From Candidatus Desantisbacteria bacterium CG1_02_49_89 (GTDB taxonomy: Bacteria; Desantisbacteria; UBA1551), in NCBI GenBank assembly GCA_001871075.1, contig MNUP01000122.1:1-13220 (forward strand): a stretch of DNA of 13,220 nt. The letters are read 5' to 3'. The translations under genes were made by a program, and so were the position numbers. This document shows, piece by piece, positions 6,188 through 12,850 of this stretch (the first letter of the stretch is position 1; each line of letters opens with the position of its first letter). The notes beneath the pieces were generated by a model, which had not been told where the DNA came from, did not search any database, and saw only the letters and a list, made by a program, of their open reading frames with translations.

Positions 6188-7330
6188 GTGGAAAAGGTTC
6201 GTATTGGTGTTATCGGGTGCGGGGGGATGGGGCAGGCGCATATCAAAAGCATTAAGGAGCTTCCGGAAGCGGAGCTTGCGGCTGTATGCGACGTGGATGC
6301 GAAAGTGCTGGACGGTTTAACGAAGGCAAACAACGTAAAGGGCTTCGCTGATTCAAAAGAGCTGACCGGCAGCGGGCTGGTGGATGCGGTTGTTATTGCC
6401 ACCCCGCATTATTTCCACCCGACGATAGCCGTAGACGCGTTCGAGAAAGGCCTGCACGTTCTTTCAGAGAAACCTATATCAGTAACAGTAAGCGCCGCGG
6501 ACATCATGCTCAGGGCGGCAAAAAAGAGCGGAAAGGTTTTCGCGGTTATGTACCAGCAAAGAACCCTTCCCGCGATACGGCTTGCCAGGCAGATAATCAG
6601 GAGCGGGAAGCTGGGCAAGATCATCCGGACCATGATGGTGGAGCCGAACTACCGCTGCCAGGCGTATTATAACAGCTCGGGATGGAGGGCGACCTGGACC
6701 GGTGAGGGCGGAGGAGTGCTTATAAACCAGGCGCCGCACGGCATTGACCTTTTTATGCTCCTGGGCGGGATGCCTGTCAGGGTGAACGCGAGGGTAAGGA
6801 CGAAGATCCACGACATAGAGGTAGAAGACGAAGCTTCGGCGATGCTCGAATATGAGAACGGGACCTGGGGTTACTATTATACTTCAACATGCGAGATGCC
6901 GGCTTCCACGAGGATGGAGATCTCGGGTGACAGGGGGAAGCTGGTTTACGTTGACGGTGAGCTCAAGCTGTATATGCTGAATCCCCCGGTTTCAGACCAT
7001 AATAAAGAAACCAAAGAAATGTGGTCTTTCCCGCAGGTGCAGGAAGAGCAGCTTGAGCTTCCCAAGGCGGAAACGGGGCACAAGGAGATCCTCAGGAATT
7101 TCTGCGCCGCTATTCTTCGTAAAGAGGAGCTGATATCCCCGGGTGAAGACGGGATGAAGGCAGTGGAATTCATTAACGCGGTCTGCCTTTCCGGAAGGAT
7201 GGGAAAGCCGGTTGACATTCCGGTTGACCGCAGACAGTATGACATGCTCCTGGACAAGCTGAGAAGGAACTCAAAGGAAAAGAAAGAAGCGGTGAAAACC
7301 GAACGCGTCACCGATCCCAGATTCAAATAA
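6188..7330 (+). CDS. Gfo/Idh/MocA-family NAD(P)-dependent oxidoreductase
   Basis: Predicted to oxidise or reduce a hydroxyl of a sugar, inositol or sugar acid with NAD(P)(H) in the cytoplasm. At 380 residues it is normal for the family. The Rossmann domain opens RIGVIGCGGMGQAH (5-18), with CDVD at 34-37 after strand 2. The family signature SEKPIS lies at 93-98 with Lys95 as the expected catalytic lysine. GEGGGVLINQAPHGIDL (172-188) starts the C-terminal alpha/beta domain and carries His184 and Asp187, the usual active-site pair. The start is GTG, chosen because AAGGAGG lies 5 nt upstream and the Rossmann motif follows at once. The next gene is a sugar isomerase/epimerase-type barrel; these two families are often partners in inositol, keto-sugar and glycoside oxidation pathways, so they probably act in sequence. 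Exact substrate unknown. Confidence 0.92.
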   Translation: MEKVRIGVIGCGGMGQAHIKSIKELPEAELAAVCDVDAKVLDGLTKANNVKGFADSKELTGSGLVDAVVIATPHYFHPTIAVDAFEKGLHVLSEKPISVTVSAADIMLRAAKKSGKVFAVMYQQRTLPAIRLARQIIRSGKLGKIIRTMMVEPNYRCQAYYNSSGWRATWTGEGGGVLINQAPHGIDLFMLLGGMPVRVNARVRTKIHDIEVEDEASAMLEYENGTWGYYYTSTCEMPASTRMEISGDRGKLVYVDGELKLYMLNPPVSDHNKETKEMWSFPQVQEEQLELPKAETGHKEILRNFCAAILRKEELISPGEDGMKAVEFINAVCLSGRMGKPVDIPVDRRQYDMLLDKLRRNSKEKKEAVKTERVTDPRFK

Positions 7331-7397
7331 TACCACGGAGGCAATTAGAAACGGAGGAGTTCTTGGTTTAAAACCCATAAAACATAACTGCCTTTGT

Positions 7398-7428
7398 AAC
7401 CACGGATTAACACGGATTTTCACAGATT
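7398..7428 (+). repeat. 31-nt decamer-type repeat (CACGGATTAA), copy 2
   Basis: Units CACGGATTAA, CACGGATTTT, CACAGATT after AAC; differs from 6066-6096 at a single base. The spacer on either side (7331-7397 and 7429-7473) holds nothing I can identify. Confidence 0.8.
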
Positions 7429-7473
7429 CATACTCTGTGAACTACTTTGGGCTGTTTTCTATAAACTTAAAAT

Positions 7474-7507
7474 AATCACCGTAATCTCTTTTGAAATCAC
7501 TGTAATC
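7474..7507 (+). promoter_or_regulatory. C-box/T-box pair before the epimerase-type gene
   Basis: AATCACCGTAATC (7474-7486) and AATCACTGTAATC (7495-7507), 21 nt apart start to start, joined by TCTTTTGA. The T-box directly abuts AGGAGG (7508-7513), 4 nt before the ATG at 7518. Confidence 0.6.
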
Positions 7508-7517
7508 AGGAGGAACT

Positions 7518-8351
7518 ATGTTTCTAAGCGGGATCGCGGACGAGGCGGCCGACAGCATTGACGGGCAGATAGCCGCGCATAAAGAGCTGGGCTGGGACCA
7601 TATAGAGATACGGAATATTGGCAGGAAAAACCTTACGGACGTTGATGACGCGGTTTTCGACGCCGTGGAGAAGAAACTCGGTGAGGCGAAAATGAAGGTA
7701 GTGTGCTTTGCGAGCCAGATCGCCAACTGGTCCCGCAAGATCACCGGCGATTTCAGCGTTGACGTTGAGGAGCTGAAGCGCGCGATCCCCAGGATGAAGC
7801 GGCTGGGCACCAGGTATATAAGGATAATGAGTTATCCGAACGATAACTGCACGGACGCATTCTGGAGGAAAGAGGTTATAAAGAGAATAAAGGAGCTGGT
7901 GAGGATCGCTGAAGACGGCGGCGTGGTGCTCGCGCATGAAAACTGTTCCGGCTGGGGCGGGCTGAACGCGGAAGAAGCTCTTGACCTTACCGAATCCGTG
8001 AATTCCCCGGCTTTCAAATGGATCCTTGACACAGGTAATAAGCCGCACAGGAGCGGAACTATTTACGACATTTATAAAAAAGTCCGCGGGTACGTTGAGC
8101 ACGTCCACATCAAGGATTACAAGGGAGAAAAGGGCGACCAGTTCGTTTTTCCCGGAGAAGGCGAGGGAGAGGTGAAGAAGATACTGAAAGAACTTATAGC
8201 TTCCGGTTACAACGGCGGTTTTTCGATCGAGCCGCACATGGCGGCTGTTGCGCATACAGGTAAGGAAGCAGAGGACAAGATGGCCGCGTATAAGCTTTAT
8301 ATTGAATACGGCAGGCGCGCGGAGAAGCTGCTGAAAGAAATCAGTTTATAA
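7518..8351 (+). CDS. Sugar phosphate isomerase/epimerase-type TIM barrel
   Basis: Belongs to the xylose isomerase-like / AP endonuclease 2 fold, which uses a divalent metal to isomerise or epimerise sugars or dehydrate inosose. The 277 residues fit the single-barrel members. Expected metal ligands are visible: Glu141 in LAHENCSG (138-145), Asp171 in WILDTGNKPH (168-177), His195 or His197 in VEHVHIKD (193-200), and Glu238 in FSIEPH (235-240). No extra domain, signal peptide or membrane segment is seen. AGGAGG 4 nt before the ATG fixes the start. Pairing with the preceding Gfo/Idh/MocA oxidoreductase suggests a keto-sugar intermediate passed between them; the reaction cannot be named from sequence. 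The last two codons before the stop, and the stop itself, lie in the first unit of a nonamer repeat. Confidence 0.88.
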   Translation: MFLSGIADEAADSIDGQIAAHKELGWDHIEIRNIGRKNLTDVDDAVFDAVEKKLGEAKMKVVCFASQIANWSRKITGDFSVDVEELKRAIPRMKRLGTRYIRIMSYPNDNCTDAFWRKEVIKRIKELVRIAEDGGVVLAHENCSGWGGLNAEEALDLTESVNSPAFKWILDTGNKPHRSGTIYDIYKKVRGYVEHVHIKDYKGEKGDQFVFPGEGEGEVKKILKELIASGYNGGFSIEPHMAAVAHTGKEAEDKMAAYKLYIEYGRRAEKLLKEISL

Positions 8352-8379
8352 AGTTTACACAGTTTACAGAGTTTACAAA
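8344..8379 (+). repeat. Nonamer tandem repeat spanning the stop codon of the epimerase-type gene
   Basis: Four units of period 9: GTTTATAAA, GTTTACACA, GTTTACAGA, GTTTACAAA. The first includes the TAA at 8349-8351. Same family as 1701-1727 and 4435-4469. Confidence 0.8.
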
Positions 8380-8386
8380 GGGTAGG

Positions 8387-8432
8387 CGCAACCTTCAGGT
8401 TGCGTTTGTAGCGGTGCGACGTTTCGTCGCAC
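8387..8432. repeat. Two adjacent GTAG-led hairpins
   Basis: Hairpin 1 pairs CGCAACC (8387-8393) with GGTTGCG (8398-8404) around TTCA. Hairpin 2 pairs GTGCGACG (8414-8421) with CGTCGCAC (8425-8432) around TTT. Each is introduced by GTAG (8382-8385 and 8408-8411). The hairpin after GTAG at 12787 looks like a third member. The stems differ while the lead and layout are kept, as in REP-like elements. Confidence 0.65.
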
Positions 8433-8444
8433 AGTTATAACTGT
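8431..8444. promoter_or_regulatory. Perfect 14-bp palindrome upstream of the beta-helix gene
   Basis: ACAGTTATAACTGT is its own reverse complement, about 66 bp before the ATG at 8511. Size and symmetry suit a dimeric repressor site. It occurs once in the window, and its left end touches the hairpin ending at 8432. Confidence 0.35.
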
Positions 8445-8472
8445 TGTATTTATCCGGAAAATTTTTTAATTT

Positions 8473-8491
8473 CTCTCCCTTGATGGGAGAG
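8473..8491 (+). promoter_or_regulatory. Leader hairpin with an SD-like 3' arm
   Basis: CTCTCCC (8473-8479) pairs with GGGAGAG (8485-8491) around TTGAT. The 3' arm includes the GAGG (8489-8492) that would serve a GTG start at 8499, so folding would hide it. A second GAGG at 8501-8504, outside the stem, fits the ATG at 8511. Confidence 0.45.
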
Positions 8492-8510
8492 GAAGAAGGT
8501 GAGGGTGAAG

Positions 8511-9704
8511 ATGCCTGATATAAAATCATATGGGATTAAGGGTGATGGAAAAACGGATGATACTTCCGCGATCCAGAAAATGCTGGACGAAACAGGGAAA
8601 AAAGGCGGGGTGGTGCGGCTTCCCGCGGGTATGTATCTTGTGGGCGGCAGTTTGAAAATACCTGCTGGAGTGGCATTGACCGGAGCCGCGCAGGCGCCGC
8701 TGTATATCGAGCCGCTCATCGGGACCGTGATACTGGCAACAGGCGGCAGGGGAAAAGAAGACGGTCCTGCGGTTTTTGAAATGGGCGATTCAGCAACTGT
8801 CCAGGGCCTGACGGTATTTTATCCGGAGCAGAAAGTAGACGACATAGTTCCGTACCCCTGGACATTCCACATGTTCGGCGGTGATAATACGGTTGAAAAC
8901 GTTACCCTGATAAACAGCTACAACGGTATTATTGTAGGGCCGGAGTCAAACGTGCGCCACAGGATAAGAAGCGTGTGCGGCTGCGTGCTGCGCCGCGGCC
9001 TTTTTGTTGATACCTGTTCGGACATCGGCAGGACAGAGAACGTGCAGTGGCACTGTCACTGGTGGTCTTCTAAAAAGGTAGGCGGAGACTGGAATTCTGT
9101 CTATGAGTATATGTGGAAGAACTGCGAGGGATTCATTTTCGCGCGCACTGACTGGGAATACGTCACCAACACCTTCATTTTTCCCGTAAATATCGGGTAC
9201 CACTTCATAGAAACGAAGAGCGGCGCGATGAACGGCCAGTTATGCGGTATAGGCGCGGATGCGGCGCAGAAGTGCATTGTCGTGGACCAGATCCAGTATA
9301 TGGGACTTTTGATCACAAATGGCCAATTTGTTGCTTTTTACGGGGACGACCCGATCGAGATAGTCATAAATTCCACTTGTACCGGTTCTGTGCGGCTTGT
9401 GAACTGCGCTTTCTGGGGCCCGGCGAACCAGTGCGTTGTTTCCCACAGCAAGAGCTTCGTCTCGCTTAATGACTGCTTTTTTTCAAGCGGGAAAGAGAAA
9501 CATCCGGGCAGAGCCCTTGTTGAAGCTGACGGGGGCAAGCTGCAGATACGGGGATGCAGTTTCGCAAGCCCTGAGCCCTGCATAGATCTTAAAAAAGGCG
9601 TTCAGCATGCGATCATCACGGAAAACAACGGCGTGAATGGTGTCAGCATCCGCAGCGACATCGGCGGGAACGCTATCATAGCAAATAACGAAAATAGCCA
9701 CTGA
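8511..9704 (+). CDS. Right-handed beta-helix protein, pectate lyase/polygalacturonase-like fold
   Basis: Residues 3-22 (counted from the ATG) carry the opening signature of pectate lyase 3 / polygalacturonase-type beta-helices, ending in GDGKTDDTSAI, as in many glycan lyases, hydrolases and phage tailspikes. The body has the short Asn- and Val-rich strands of stacked helix coils, for example NTVENVTLINSYNGIIVG and a later run ending in NDCFFSS. I do not see the GH28 catalytic set (NTD, DD, HG, RIK), so activity is uncertain; a lyase, a non-GH28 hydrolase or a binding protein are options. No signal peptide is present, which is unusual for this fold. I chose the ATG at 8511 (397 residues); the frame also opens at GTG 8499 (401 residues), but those extra codons come from the repeat-like leader. 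The rhamnosidase-like gene downstream suggests a rhamnose-containing pectin-like substrate. Confidence 0.75.
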   Translation: MPDIKSYGIKGDGKTDDTSAIQKMLDETGKKGGVVRLPAGMYLVGGSLKIPAGVALTGAAQAPLYIEPLIGTVILATGGRGKEDGPAVFEMGDSATVQGLTVFYPEQKVDDIVPYPWTFHMFGGDNTVENVTLINSYNGIIVGPESNVRHRIRSVCGCVLRRGLFVDTCSDIGRTENVQWHCHWWSSKKVGGDWNSVYEYMWKNCEGFIFARTDWEYVTNTFIFPVNIGYHFIETKSGAMNGQLCGIGADAAQKCIVVDQIQYMGLLITNGQFVAFYGDDPIEIVINSTCTGSVRLVNCAFWGPANQCVVSHSKSFVSLNDCFFSSGKEKHPGRALVEADGGKLQIRGCSFASPEPCIDLKKGVQHAIITENNGVNGVSIRSDIGGNAIIANNENSH

Positions 9705-9735
9705 GTTCCCCTGCAGCTGCTACGCAGCTCAACGC
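9705..9735 (-). repeat. 31-nt module with GTA-loop hairpin, copy 2
   Basis: Read on the - strand: GCGTTG, then AGCTGC-GTA-GCAGCT (6 bp), then GCAGGGGAAC. It starts at the first base after the beta-helix stop codon and adjoins the 40-nt element at 9738-9777 with a 2-nt gap, the same order and gap as at 4491-4563. Confidence 0.65.
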
Positions 9736-9737
9736 AG

Positions 9738-9777
9738 GGACCTTTGGGCCAGAGCCAAGCTAATGACCCTACGGCAC
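9738..9777 (-). repeat. 40-nt covarying hairpin element, copy 4
   Basis: Read on the - strand it begins GTGCCGTAGGGTCAT, identical to copy 1 for 15 bases, and ends AAAGGTCC. The stem is GGGTCA with TGGCCC (6 bp, one G-U) around 12 nt. The flanks at 9773-9790 and 9798-9815 are the inverted matches of 1736-1753 and 4476-4493. Confidence 0.75.
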
Positions 9778-9797
9778 TGAATTCACTGAGTTTTAAC

Positions 9798-9912
9798 CAC
9801 GAATTCTCACGAATTGTTTGCTTCGCAACATTCTTTGTGGGCTACGTCGATAAACGACGAATTGCACGAATTTTTAACCTTTTTAACTTTTAACCCTTTT
9901 AACCTCTTTAAC
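9798..9912 (+). repeat. Composite spacer: ATTCGTG repeat, small stem and TTTTAACC array
   Basis: 9798-9815 is the inverted copy of 4476-4493. A 5-bp stem, CGTCG/CGACG, occupies 9845-9859. From 9871 to 9912 a loose array of TTTTAACC-like units (period 8-9) runs up to the box pair. No open reading frame with gene-like character is seen here. Confidence 0.6.
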
Positions 9913-9929
9913 TAACGTGGACTATTAAT

Positions 9930-9965
9930 AATCACCGTAATCATCAGTTAATAATCACTGTAATC
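9930..9965 (+). promoter_or_regulatory. C-box/T-box pair before the rhamnosidase-like gene
   Basis: AATCACCGTAATC (9930-9942) and AATCACTGTAATC (9953-9965), 23 nt apart start to start. The T-box ends 5 nt before GGGGAGG (9971-9977), the Shine-Dalgarno for the GTG at 9983. Confidence 0.6.
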
Positions 9966-9982
9966 ACAAAGGGGAGGAATGC

Positions 9983-12700
9983 GTGAGCGCAAAGGTGGCG
10001 GGCTGGAAAGGCAGGTGGATATGGATAGACGCGGAAAAGAACCCGCACAACAAATTCGTCCTGTTCAGGAAGGAATTGAGCGCTGGAAAGATCGATTCGG
10101 CTGAGATCAGGATCACCGCTGACACGAGATACGAGCTTTACGTGAACGATATTTTCGCGGGAAAAGGCCCTGTCAGAAGCTGGCTTTTTGAGTATTCGTA
10201 TGACGTTCACGACATAACGGATCTACTGAAGCCCGGGAAGAACAGCATTATCGCGCTTGTTCACCATTACGGCATCGGAACGTTCCAGTCCAACGAGGCG
10301 GCTGCGGGCCTGATAGCGGAAATAAGCGTAAAAACAAGCGGGAAAAAGAAGATTATAGGCACAGATGCGTCCTGGCAATGCGCTGAGCACAAGGGATTTC
10401 AGAGATACGCCCAGCGGATGAGCTGCCAGCTCGCTTTCTGCGAGATCTTCGACGCGAACGAAAAACCCGGCCCGTGGAAAAAGGCGGTTGAGGCTGATAT
10501 TAATGATAAGCCCAAACTTGTGCAGAGGGACACTCCCAATCTTACAAGGGAATGCTATTATCCCAAAAGGGTCACTTCCATAAGGAAGATCAGGTTCCCG
10601 TATAAAGCGTACAGTTTTGATCTGAGGCCCTGCGCTTTGCCTGAGATACTTGACGCGAACATCAAGTATTTCAGCGGTTTTTTGGCGTTTAAAATTATTT
10701 CCGATTCTGACCAGGAAGGGTTCATAAACCAGGATTTTTACCTGGTAGGGGATTTCAAGCTGAACGAAGAGCTTTTCAACCCCCAGAAAAGCCCTGAAAG
10801 GAATTTCAAGGCAAGGCTTAAAAAGGGAGAGAATATTTTCGTTATGGGATTCCGCGGCGGCGCGCACGTGCTTACCACAGACCTTGTCCTGAGATTCCCC
10901 GGCAAAGTCAGGATAGAATCCGTTAATTATAAGGGCTGCCCTGCTGAGGTCATTTCTTTCGGGGGGTATTCAAGCCCCTGGGGCGAGCTTGAAAGAAAGC
11001 CGCTTGAACCAAGTTCCGTGTATGACGAGATATGGGATTCGGCAAGCGCCGATGTCCTGAAAAAACACAAGGACATTTCAAAGCCGCTTTCTTCCCCGTA
11101 TGTCAGCGAAGAAGACGTTTTCATGGAAAACCTGTTCGCTGAAGAGGTTGAGAAGGTTAATGTGGACGGCAATTTCTCGAAGATGATCTATCCAAACAGC
11201 GATTACGCGGAGGTAAAGAACGACCGCCATGCGGACACAGAGATAGTTCTTGATTTCGGAGACGAGTTCTTCGGGTATATCGAGCTTGACGTAAAAGCGA
11301 AAAAAGACAACGTGCTGGATTTCTACATATTCGAGCACATAGAAGATGAGACCAATGCTATCCAGCCCATGTACCACCTTAACAATACCCTTCGGTACAA
11401 GTGCAGAGAGGGCAGGCAGAAGTTTGTTTCTTTTGTCAGGCGCGGCGGAAGATATATGACCGTTATCGTAAAGGGTAGGTCCCCGGTCAGGATATATTCT
11501 GCAAGGATCCTGAACGCCTCGTTCCCTGTTTCATACCGCGGTATTTTCAGGTCAAACGACCACACGCTCATGAGCGTATATGACCTTTCCAGGAAAACAA
11601 CCAAGATGTGCATGGATGACACGTATATGGACTGCCCTACCTGGGAGCAGACTTTCTGGGTGGGTGATTCCAGGAACGAGTCTCTTGTCAACCTGTATTC
11701 TTTCGGGGCTTTCGATATCACGCGCAGGTGCCTTCTGCTTGTGCCGAAATCAATGTTCCGCTCTCCTATCCCTGAAAGCCAGGTGCCAAGCGGCTGGGCG
11801 AACGTGCTTACTGACTGGACCTGGTTCTGGATAGACGCGTGCAGGGAATTCTACGATTTTTCCGGAGATGAAAAGTTCTTAAAAGAGATATATCCCTGGC
11901 TGATGAAGACCATCAAGAATACTGAGCAGTTCATAAACAAGGACGGCCTGCTTGAAATAGCGGCGTGGAACATGCTTGACTGGGCTCCGATGGACTGCCC
12001 CACGTTCGGCATTGTAACCCACCAGAACGCGTTCCTTATAAGGGCGCTGAACGACATCGCGTACCTTTCGGATTTCCTGCACAAGGCGGAGGACAGGAAA
12101 TACCTTGAGCTTTTCAGGGATAAGCTGAAAGCCTCCATCAATAAGCATCTTTTCAACGAAGGCAAGCAGGCGTATTATGATTGTATCCACGAGGATGGCA
12201 AGCCGTCAAAAGTGTTCAGCATCCAGACCCAGACAGCGGTCTACCTGAGTGAAGCTGCCGCTGAAGACAGGATTAAAAGGATGGAAGACCTTATCCTGAA
12301 CCCGCCTGACGATTTCGTGAAGATAGGCAGCCCGTTCATGAGCTTCTTTTTCCTTGAAGCCCTTGTGAAGATGGGCAGATACCAGGAGATGCTGGATTAT
12401 ATAAGGAAGAACTGGGGAGACAGGATGCTTGATAAGGACGCGGTGACCTGCTGGGAATGCTTTGACACTACCAGGAGCCACTGCCACGCATGGAGCGCCG
12501 CACCTGGTTTCTTCCTGCCCGCGTATATTCTGGGAATAAGGCCCGGAGCCCCGGGATTCAAGAAAATAATCGTTGACCCCAAGCCCTGCGATTTGAAATG
12601 GGCAAAGGGATGCGTGCCCACGCCTAAAGGCGACATCTACGTTGAATGGAAGAGAAAAGACGACGGCACGCTGGACATCAAAACCCGCGGCGCGCTGTAA
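9983..12700 (+). CDS. Alpha-L-rhamnosidase-like glycoside hydrolase, family GH78
   Basis: Expected to cleave terminal alpha-L-rhamnose from glycosides or oligosaccharides by inversion. The 905 residues fit the multidomain family: an N-terminal carbohydrate-binding-like beta domain (about 10-330, opening GWKGRWIW), a concanavalin-like beta domain (about 400-510, with DFGDEFFGYIELDV), an (alpha/alpha)6 barrel (about 520-840) and a closing beta domain. The general-acid loop is DCPTWEQTFWVGDSR (550-564), with Glu555, Trp559 and Asp562; Glu825 in TCWECFD (822-828) is the likely general base. GIRPGAPGFKKIIVDP (851-866) is the family's usual C-terminal block. It lacks a signal peptide, so it probably acts on imported oligosaccharides. 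The GTG start is set by GGGGAGG 5 nt upstream; the ATG at 9979 is out of frame. Other substrates are possible, since GH78-like proteins vary. Confidence 0.85.
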   Translation: MSAKVAGWKGRWIWIDAEKNPHNKFVLFRKELSAGKIDSAEIRITADTRYELYVNDIFAGKGPVRSWLFEYSYDVHDITDLLKPGKNSIIALVHHYGIGTFQSNEAAAGLIAEISVKTSGKKKIIGTDASWQCAEHKGFQRYAQRMSCQLAFCEIFDANEKPGPWKKAVEADINDKPKLVQRDTPNLTRECYYPKRVTSIRKIRFPYKAYSFDLRPCALPEILDANIKYFSGFLAFKIISDSDQEGFINQDFYLVGDFKLNEELFNPQKSPERNFKARLKKGENIFVMGFRGGAHVLTTDLVLRFPGKVRIESVNYKGCPAEVISFGGYSSPWGELERKPLEPSSVYDEIWDSASADVLKKHKDISKPLSSPYVSEEDVFMENLFAEEVEKVNVDGNFSKMIYPNSDYAEVKNDRHADTEIVLDFGDEFFGYIELDVKAKKDNVLDFYIFEHIEDETNAIQPMYHLNNTLRYKCREGRQKFVSFVRRGGRYMTVIVKGRSPVRIYSARILNASFPVSYRGIFRSNDHTLMSVYDLSRKTTKMCMDDTYMDCPTWEQTFWVGDSRNESLVNLYSFGAFDITRRCLLLVPKSMFRSPIPESQVPSGWANVLTDWTWFWIDACREFYDFSGDEKFLKEIYPWLMKTIKNTEQFINKDGLLEIAAWNMLDWAPMDCPTFGIVTHQNAFLIRALNDIAYLSDFLHKAEDRKYLELFRDKLKASINKHLFNEGKQAYYDCIHEDGKPSKVFSIQTQTAVYLSEAAAEDRIKRMEDLILNPPDDFVKIGSPFMSFFFLEALVKMGRYQEMLDYIRKNWGDRMLDKDAVTCWECFDTTRSHCHAWSAAPGFFLPAYILGIRPGAPGFKKIIVDPKPCDLKWAKGCVPTPKGDIYVEWKRKDDGTLDIKTRGAL

Positions 12701-12733
12701 CTACCGTGTAAGGTGTAACGTGTAACGTGTAAG
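12695..12733 (+). repeat. Heptamer tandem repeat (GTGTAAC) at the stop of the rhamnosidase-like gene
   Basis: GTGTAAG, GTGTAAC, GTGTAAC, GTGTAAG run from 12706 to 12733. The stop region CTGTAAC (12695-12701) looks like one more unit, separated by 4 nt. Confidence 0.65.
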
Positions 12734-12786
12734 GCAATCCTTCAAAACTTCCCACTTTGAAAAAGGGGGATTGAGGGGGATTTTGC

Positions 12787-12831
12787 GTAGGGGCGATCTT
12801 GGTCGCCCGACCCCTCTTTTAGAAAGAGGGG
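12787..12831 (+). repeat. GTAG-led hairpin and 9-bp hairpin before the kinase gene
   Basis: After GTAG (12787-12790), GGGCGA (12791-12796) pairs with TCGCCC (12803-12808). Next CCCCTCTTT (12811-12819) pairs perfectly with AAAGAGGGG (12823-12831) around TAG. Upstream, 12748-12784 has a GGGGGATT-rich segment of the same repetitive look. The second stem ends 19 nt before the chosen start of the next gene. Confidence 0.6.
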
Positions 12832-12850
12832 CGTGGGGAGATTTCATAAA

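Noticed and set aside
9979-9981. ATG at 9979 as start of the rhamnosidase-like gene
   Set aside because: It is out of frame with the protein; the GTG at 9983 is in frame and correctly spaced from GGGGAGG.
254-12700. One polycistronic operon from gnd to the rhamnosidase-like gene
   Set aside because: Spacers of about 75 to 280 bp full of hairpins and leader elements, with no overlaps, fit separate transcription units better; co-transcription cannot be excluded.
1661-12733. The repeats as a CRISPR array
   Set aside because: Units are 7-10 nt without unique spacers, and the 40-nt elements are dispersed, diverged and mostly not evenly spaced.
12833-12850. GTG at 12833 as start of the kinase
   Set aside because: The nearest SD-like bases lie only about 2 nt away, in the arm of a hairpin; 12851 is better placed, though the choice is not certain.
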